This document shows, piece after piece, positions 6,423 through 8,159 of a DNA stretch of 8,159 nt; positions within the stretch are counted from its first letter, which is position 1, and every line of letters begins with the position of its first letter. The stretch spans positions 1-8,159 of the forward strand of contig JBAUMF010000100.1 in NCBI GenBank assembly GCA_049578545.1, written 5' to 3'. Source of the DNA: DASQBT01 sp049578545 (GTDB taxonomy: Bacteria; Pseudomonadota; Gammaproteobacteria; Burkholderiales; Thiobacillaceae). The translations under genes were made by a program, and so were the position numbers. The notes under the pieces were generated by a model. It did not search any database. It was given only the letters and a program-made list of their open reading frames with translations, and was not told the origin of the DNA.

Positions 6423-7618
6423 GCCTCGCCTTCTTCACGATCAGATTCTGCTGGCAACACCTTGATACCCGCCGCCGACAACATTGCTGCATTGGCGTTG
6501 TTGACTGACTGTCGAACAGGATCGAGATCAAGACGCGAATAAATTGCCGTGGCAGTTGGGGATTTGTGGTTGAGCGATTTGCCGATTATCGCAAGGCTCG
6601 CTCCAGTCTTTGCCTGCCAGCTGCCGAGCGTGCGGCGCAAGTCATGAATTCTCAGGTCCGTGATGCCGGCACGCTCTAAGATACGCTCCCAGCCTTTTCT
6701 TGGCTCCACCAGGTGTCCTTGCACTCCCTCACCCGGGAAAACCCATTCGCTTGCTGCGTCGATCTGGCGGCGCTCAAGGACAGTTACAACCCCAGGCGAT
6801 AAGGTTACAACCTGAGACGTGCCATTCTTTGTTTCGGGAATTCGCCATTCCTCACGTTCAAGATGGACCTGCTCCCATTTCATTGACAGGACATTGGACC
6901 GCCTCGCGCCCGTAAGCAGCGATACCAACACGTAATCGCGTATGGTGTCGTTCGGCTCTTCGGCTAATGCCTCGAAGAAGCGGGGAAGCTCGTCAGCCTG
7001 CATGAAACGGTCGCGGGACACCTCCTTGAACTTCTTGATTCCGGCAGCTGGGTTAGGCTTGTTCCAGAGGCCAAAATCGGTTGCTATGTTAAACACGCCG
7101 CTCAGTAGGGCCAGCAGCCGGTTGGCCGCGTAATGCCCCTTGGTGGTTCCGACCGAGTGGTGCAGTTTCTGAACGTCGGCCCGTGTTATCTGCGCGAGCT
7201 TCTTCTTGGCCCAAGATGACAAGTAGCGCTCGTATTGGCCTTGATCTTCTTTCCATGAGCGTTTGTGGATCTTGGCATGGCGTTCCATGTATTCGTTAAA
7301 CAGCTCGCCGAACGTCAGCTCGGCTCGGGCCGCGCGTCGCTTGTCGTTTGGATTCTCCCCTCGGGCGATGGCAGCATTGGCCTCAGCCGCGAGACCTCGT
7401 GCCTGTTCGATGGTGAGATCAGGGTAACGACCAAGGGTAATGCGCTCCGGCTTCCCATTGACCCATCGGTAGACAATGAATGTCTTGGCCCCGCTGCCGG
7501 TGACTCGAATGCTGAGTCCACGCTGCTTTGTGTCATAGTGGTAAGAGCGCCCACCCTTGGGTGGAAGAGGCAGAGCATCGATTGCTGCCTTCGTGAAGTT
7601 GAGTTTGTTTTCGGTCAC
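6419..7618 (-). CDS. int: tyrosine recombinase (integrase), DUF4102 type
   Basis: This 399-aa enzyme is a site-specific recombinase that would integrate and excise the element at a tRNA attachment site. The N-terminal DUF4102-like arm-binding domain (about 1-90) contains RGLSIRVTGSGAKTFIVYR and RITLGRYPDLTIEQAR. A core-binding SAM-like domain spans about 100-185 and the catalytic domain about 205-375. The catalytic set is visible: R239 in TGARRSN, K264 in ETKNGTS, H325 and R328 in HDLRR, H351 in LNHKS, and the nucleophile Y360 in AIYSRLD. Length is normal for the family. The start is GTG at 7616-7618, with no good ribosome site and an in-frame TAG a few codons upstream. It is the first gene of the leftward set and lies about 160 nt from the tRNA-Thr fragment, its likely attachment core. 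It appears intact and potentially active. Confidence 0.95.
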   Translation of the reverse strand: MTENKLNFTKAAIDALPLPPKGGRSYHYDTKQRGLSIRVTGSGAKTFIVYRWVNGKPERITLGRYPDLTIEQARGLAAEANAAIARGENPNDKRRAARAELTFGELFNEYMERHAKIHKRSWKEDQGQYERYLSSWAKKKLAQITRADVQKLHHSVGTTKGHYAANRLLALLSGVFNIATDFGLWNKPNPAAGIKKFKEVSRDRFMQADELPRFFEALAEEPNDTIRDYVLVSLLTGARRSNVLSMKWEQVHLEREEWRIPETKNGTSQVVTLSPGVVTVLERRQIDAASEWVFPGEGVQGHLVEPRKGWERILERAGITDLRIHDLRRTLGSWQAKTGASLAIIGKSLNHKSPTATAIYSRLDLDPVRQSVNNANAAMLSAAGIKVLPAESDREEGEA

Positions 7619-7632
7619 TGTGGGTCTGTCAC

Positions 7633-7654
7633 GCTGGTGCTATGCTGGTGCTAT
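7633..7654. repeat. tandem 11-bp repeat GCTGGTGCTAT x2 in the int leader
   Basis: Two perfect copies lie head to tail at 7633-7643 and 7644-7654, only 15 bp upstream of the integrase GTG. The 11-bp period is close to one helical turn. Each copy contains GCTGGTG, the reverse complement of the tRNA-Thr acceptor end CACCAGC found at 7810-7816. They are candidate integrase arm sites or an int operator. Confidence 0.55.
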
Positions 7655-7697
7655 GTTTTAGGGAGAAAGTGGGCGACATAGGTCGTCCTTGAGAGAT

Positions 7698-7703
7698 ATT
7701 ATA
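7698..7703 (-). promoter_or_regulatory. int: probable int promoter -10 box
   Basis: On the - strand this reads TATAAT, an exact sigma-70 -10 consensus. Transcription from it would give an int leader of about 70-75 nt. No convincing -35 box is present at 16-18 bp spacing, so the promoter may be weak or need an activator. The 11-bp repeats at 7633-7654 would be within the transcribed leader. Confidence 0.45.
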
Positions 7704-7748
7704 GTGGCCGTAAGCTTATGTTTCATAGAACAATAGAGACTTACCCGG

Positions 7749-7767
7749 ATCCTGGGAGAATCCTGGG
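7749..7767. repeat. ATCCTGGG direct repeat pair beside the attachment core
   Basis: ATCCTGGG occurs at 7749-7756 and 7760-7767, exactly 11 bp apart. The pair sits just left of the tRNA-Thr fragment, on the integrase side. It is a candidate arm-type binding pair. Confidence 0.45.
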
Positions 7768-7775
7768 CTGCGAGA

Positions 7776-7820
7776 TTCGTAATCAGTAGGTCGCACGTTC
7801 GACTCGTGTCACCAGCACCA
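7776..7820 (+). other. attachment-site scar: 3' end of tRNA-Thr(CGT)
   Basis: The 45 nt fit a tRNA from position 32 to the CCA end. The parts are an anticodon loop TTCGTAA (anticodon CGT), 3' anticodon strand TCAGT, variable AGGTC, T-arm GCACG-TTCGACT-CGTGT (five pairs with one G-U), acceptor strand CACCAGC, A and CCA. The sequence upstream does not supply the D-arm or the 5' anticodon strand, so this is not a functional tRNA gene. A 3' tRNA fragment next to an integrase gene is the classical distal attachment site of an element inserted in a tRNA. On this orientation the element lies to its left, and an intact tRNA-Thr should mark the other end, which is not in the window. Confidence 0.8.
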
Positions 7821-7868
7821 GTAAATACAATGGATCATGGGAAGTAGGCTTCCGTTAACATTTGCTCG

Positions 7869-7963
7869 TGTAGACGCAATGTAGACACATGAAACATACC
7901 TATTCGTCATAGCAACCACAGCAAAGGGAATTGTTGCATTTGTCCGGATTCCAAAACTGTCCG
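7869..7963. repeat. TGTAGAC and TGTCCG direct repeat pairs between the two tRNA scars
   Basis: TGTAGAC occurs at 7869-7875 and 7880-7886, 11 bp apart. TGTCCG occurs at 7941-7946 and 7958-7963, 17 bp apart. The stretch 7821-7985 has no gene and is AT-richer than its surroundings. Short direct repeats beside a tRNA core are typical of integrase arm-type sites. They may belong to the element that used the tRNA-Ala site, whose integrase is not seen here. Confidence 0.4.
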
Positions 7964-7985
7964 TACACTAGGGAAGGCAACTGAA

Positions 7986-8030
7986 TTCGCAATGCGAAGG
8001 TCGGGAGTTCGATCCTCCTCCCCTCCACCA
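7986..8030 (+). other. second attachment-site scar: 3' end of tRNA-Ala(CGC)
   Basis: The 45 nt again fit a tRNA from position 32 to CCA. The parts are loop TTCGCAA (anticodon CGC, Ala), 3' anticodon strand TGCGA, variable AGGTC, T-arm GGGAG-TTCGATC-CTCCT, acceptor CCCCTCC, A and CCA. The upstream bases CTGAA cannot form the expected 5' anticodon strand (TCGCA), and no D-arm is present, so it is a fragment. It begins at the same tRNA position and has the same length as the Thr scar 210 nt to its left. It marks a second integration event with a different tRNA target. Confidence 0.8.
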
Positions 8031-8079
8031 AGCGAGATAAAGTCAAATCTGGTGTACGGCGATCCTGAAGCATCGTTTT

Positions 8080-8159
8080 TCAGGCGGCGAGTTTCTGTTG
8101 TTCAGGCGGATTGTCTTGCGCCTGCATTCCATCCTTGAACGGCACGCCGCTCAACAATA
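8080..8159 (-). CDS. C-terminal end of an unidentified protein (5' end outside window)
   Basis: A - strand frame enters from the right edge and ends at TGA (complement of 8080-8082). It reads LLSGVPFKDGMQAQDNPPEQ followed by QKLAA. The composition is protein-like, but only 25 residues are visible and I cannot name the family. Its position just outside two attachment scars makes a mobile-element protein such as a transposase possible, but that is a guess. Between it and the tRNA-Ala fragment lie only about 50 nt. Confidence 0.35.
   Translation of the reverse strand, partial: LLSGVPFKDGMQAQDNPPEQQKLAA

Noticed and set aside
7265..7681. A 138-codon + strand frame over the integrase 5' end and leader.
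   Set aside because: It lies mostly antisense to the integrase, whose catalytic residues are all present, and has no recognisable domain.
7633..7963. A CRISPR-like array from the short repeats.
   Set aside because: The repeats are 6-11 bp, differ from pair to pair and have no regular spacer length, so they do not form an array.
7740..8030. Functional tRNA-Thr and tRNA-Ala genes.
   Set aside because: Only the 3' part from the anticodon loop is present in each; no D-arm or 5' acceptor strand can be found upstream.

Overview
The window is GC-rich, densely coding DNA that looks proteobacterial, most likely gamma- or betaproteobacterial. This rests on the tRNA sequences, the DUF4102-type integrase and the AlpA/Xis-type regulator. 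I cannot name a genus. It appears to be the right-hand part of a small tRNA-targeting integrative element beside ordinary chromosomal-type genes and a gene-poor scar.

Left part (1-1447, + strand): the C-terminal end of a PspC-domain membrane protein, a short gene-free stretch, an orphan Tat-signal-like reading frame (492-572), and a 292-aa membrane-anchored protein of a DUF6544/DUF6920-like family. From 1448 to 2469 there is about 1 kb with no convincing gene. It contains a TGGCAG/CTGCCA repeat cluster near 2005-2119 and looks like decayed mobile-element or boundary DNA.

Middle and right part (2470-7618, all - strand): a compact replication/integration module, in transcription order a tyrosine integrase, a 234-aa protein of unknown function (4-nt overlap with int), a 144-nt control region with a strong hairpin and two TGATG/CATCA dyads, a 78-aa excisionase-like HTH protein, and a 956-aa RepB-primase/zinc-finger/AAA+ helicase-like protein (4-nt overlap with xis). 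Integrase and Xis would control insertion and excision; the primase-helicase would replicate the excised circle. No capsid, conjugation, toxin or recognisable defence gene is visible.

Right end (7619-8159): a short int leader, a good -10 box, several pairs of 11-bp-spaced direct repeats, and two truncated tRNA 3' ends 210 nt apart. They are a tRNA-Thr(CGT) fragment at 7776-7820 and a tRNA-Ala(CGC) fragment at 7986-8030. Each is 45 nt and each starts at the anticodon loop. They mark attachment-site scars of two different tRNA specificities, the inner one probably belonging to the integrase here. The matching intact tRNA is not in the window, so the left boundary is lost or lies outside. A short reading frame of unknown identity enters from the right edge.

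The most unusual signal is a 9-bp tandem motif (GAAACCGAY) at both ends of the primase-helicase gene in inverted orientation. Because it is read on opposite strands, it encodes different peptides at the two places, which points to a DNA-level role such as initiator-binding iterons.
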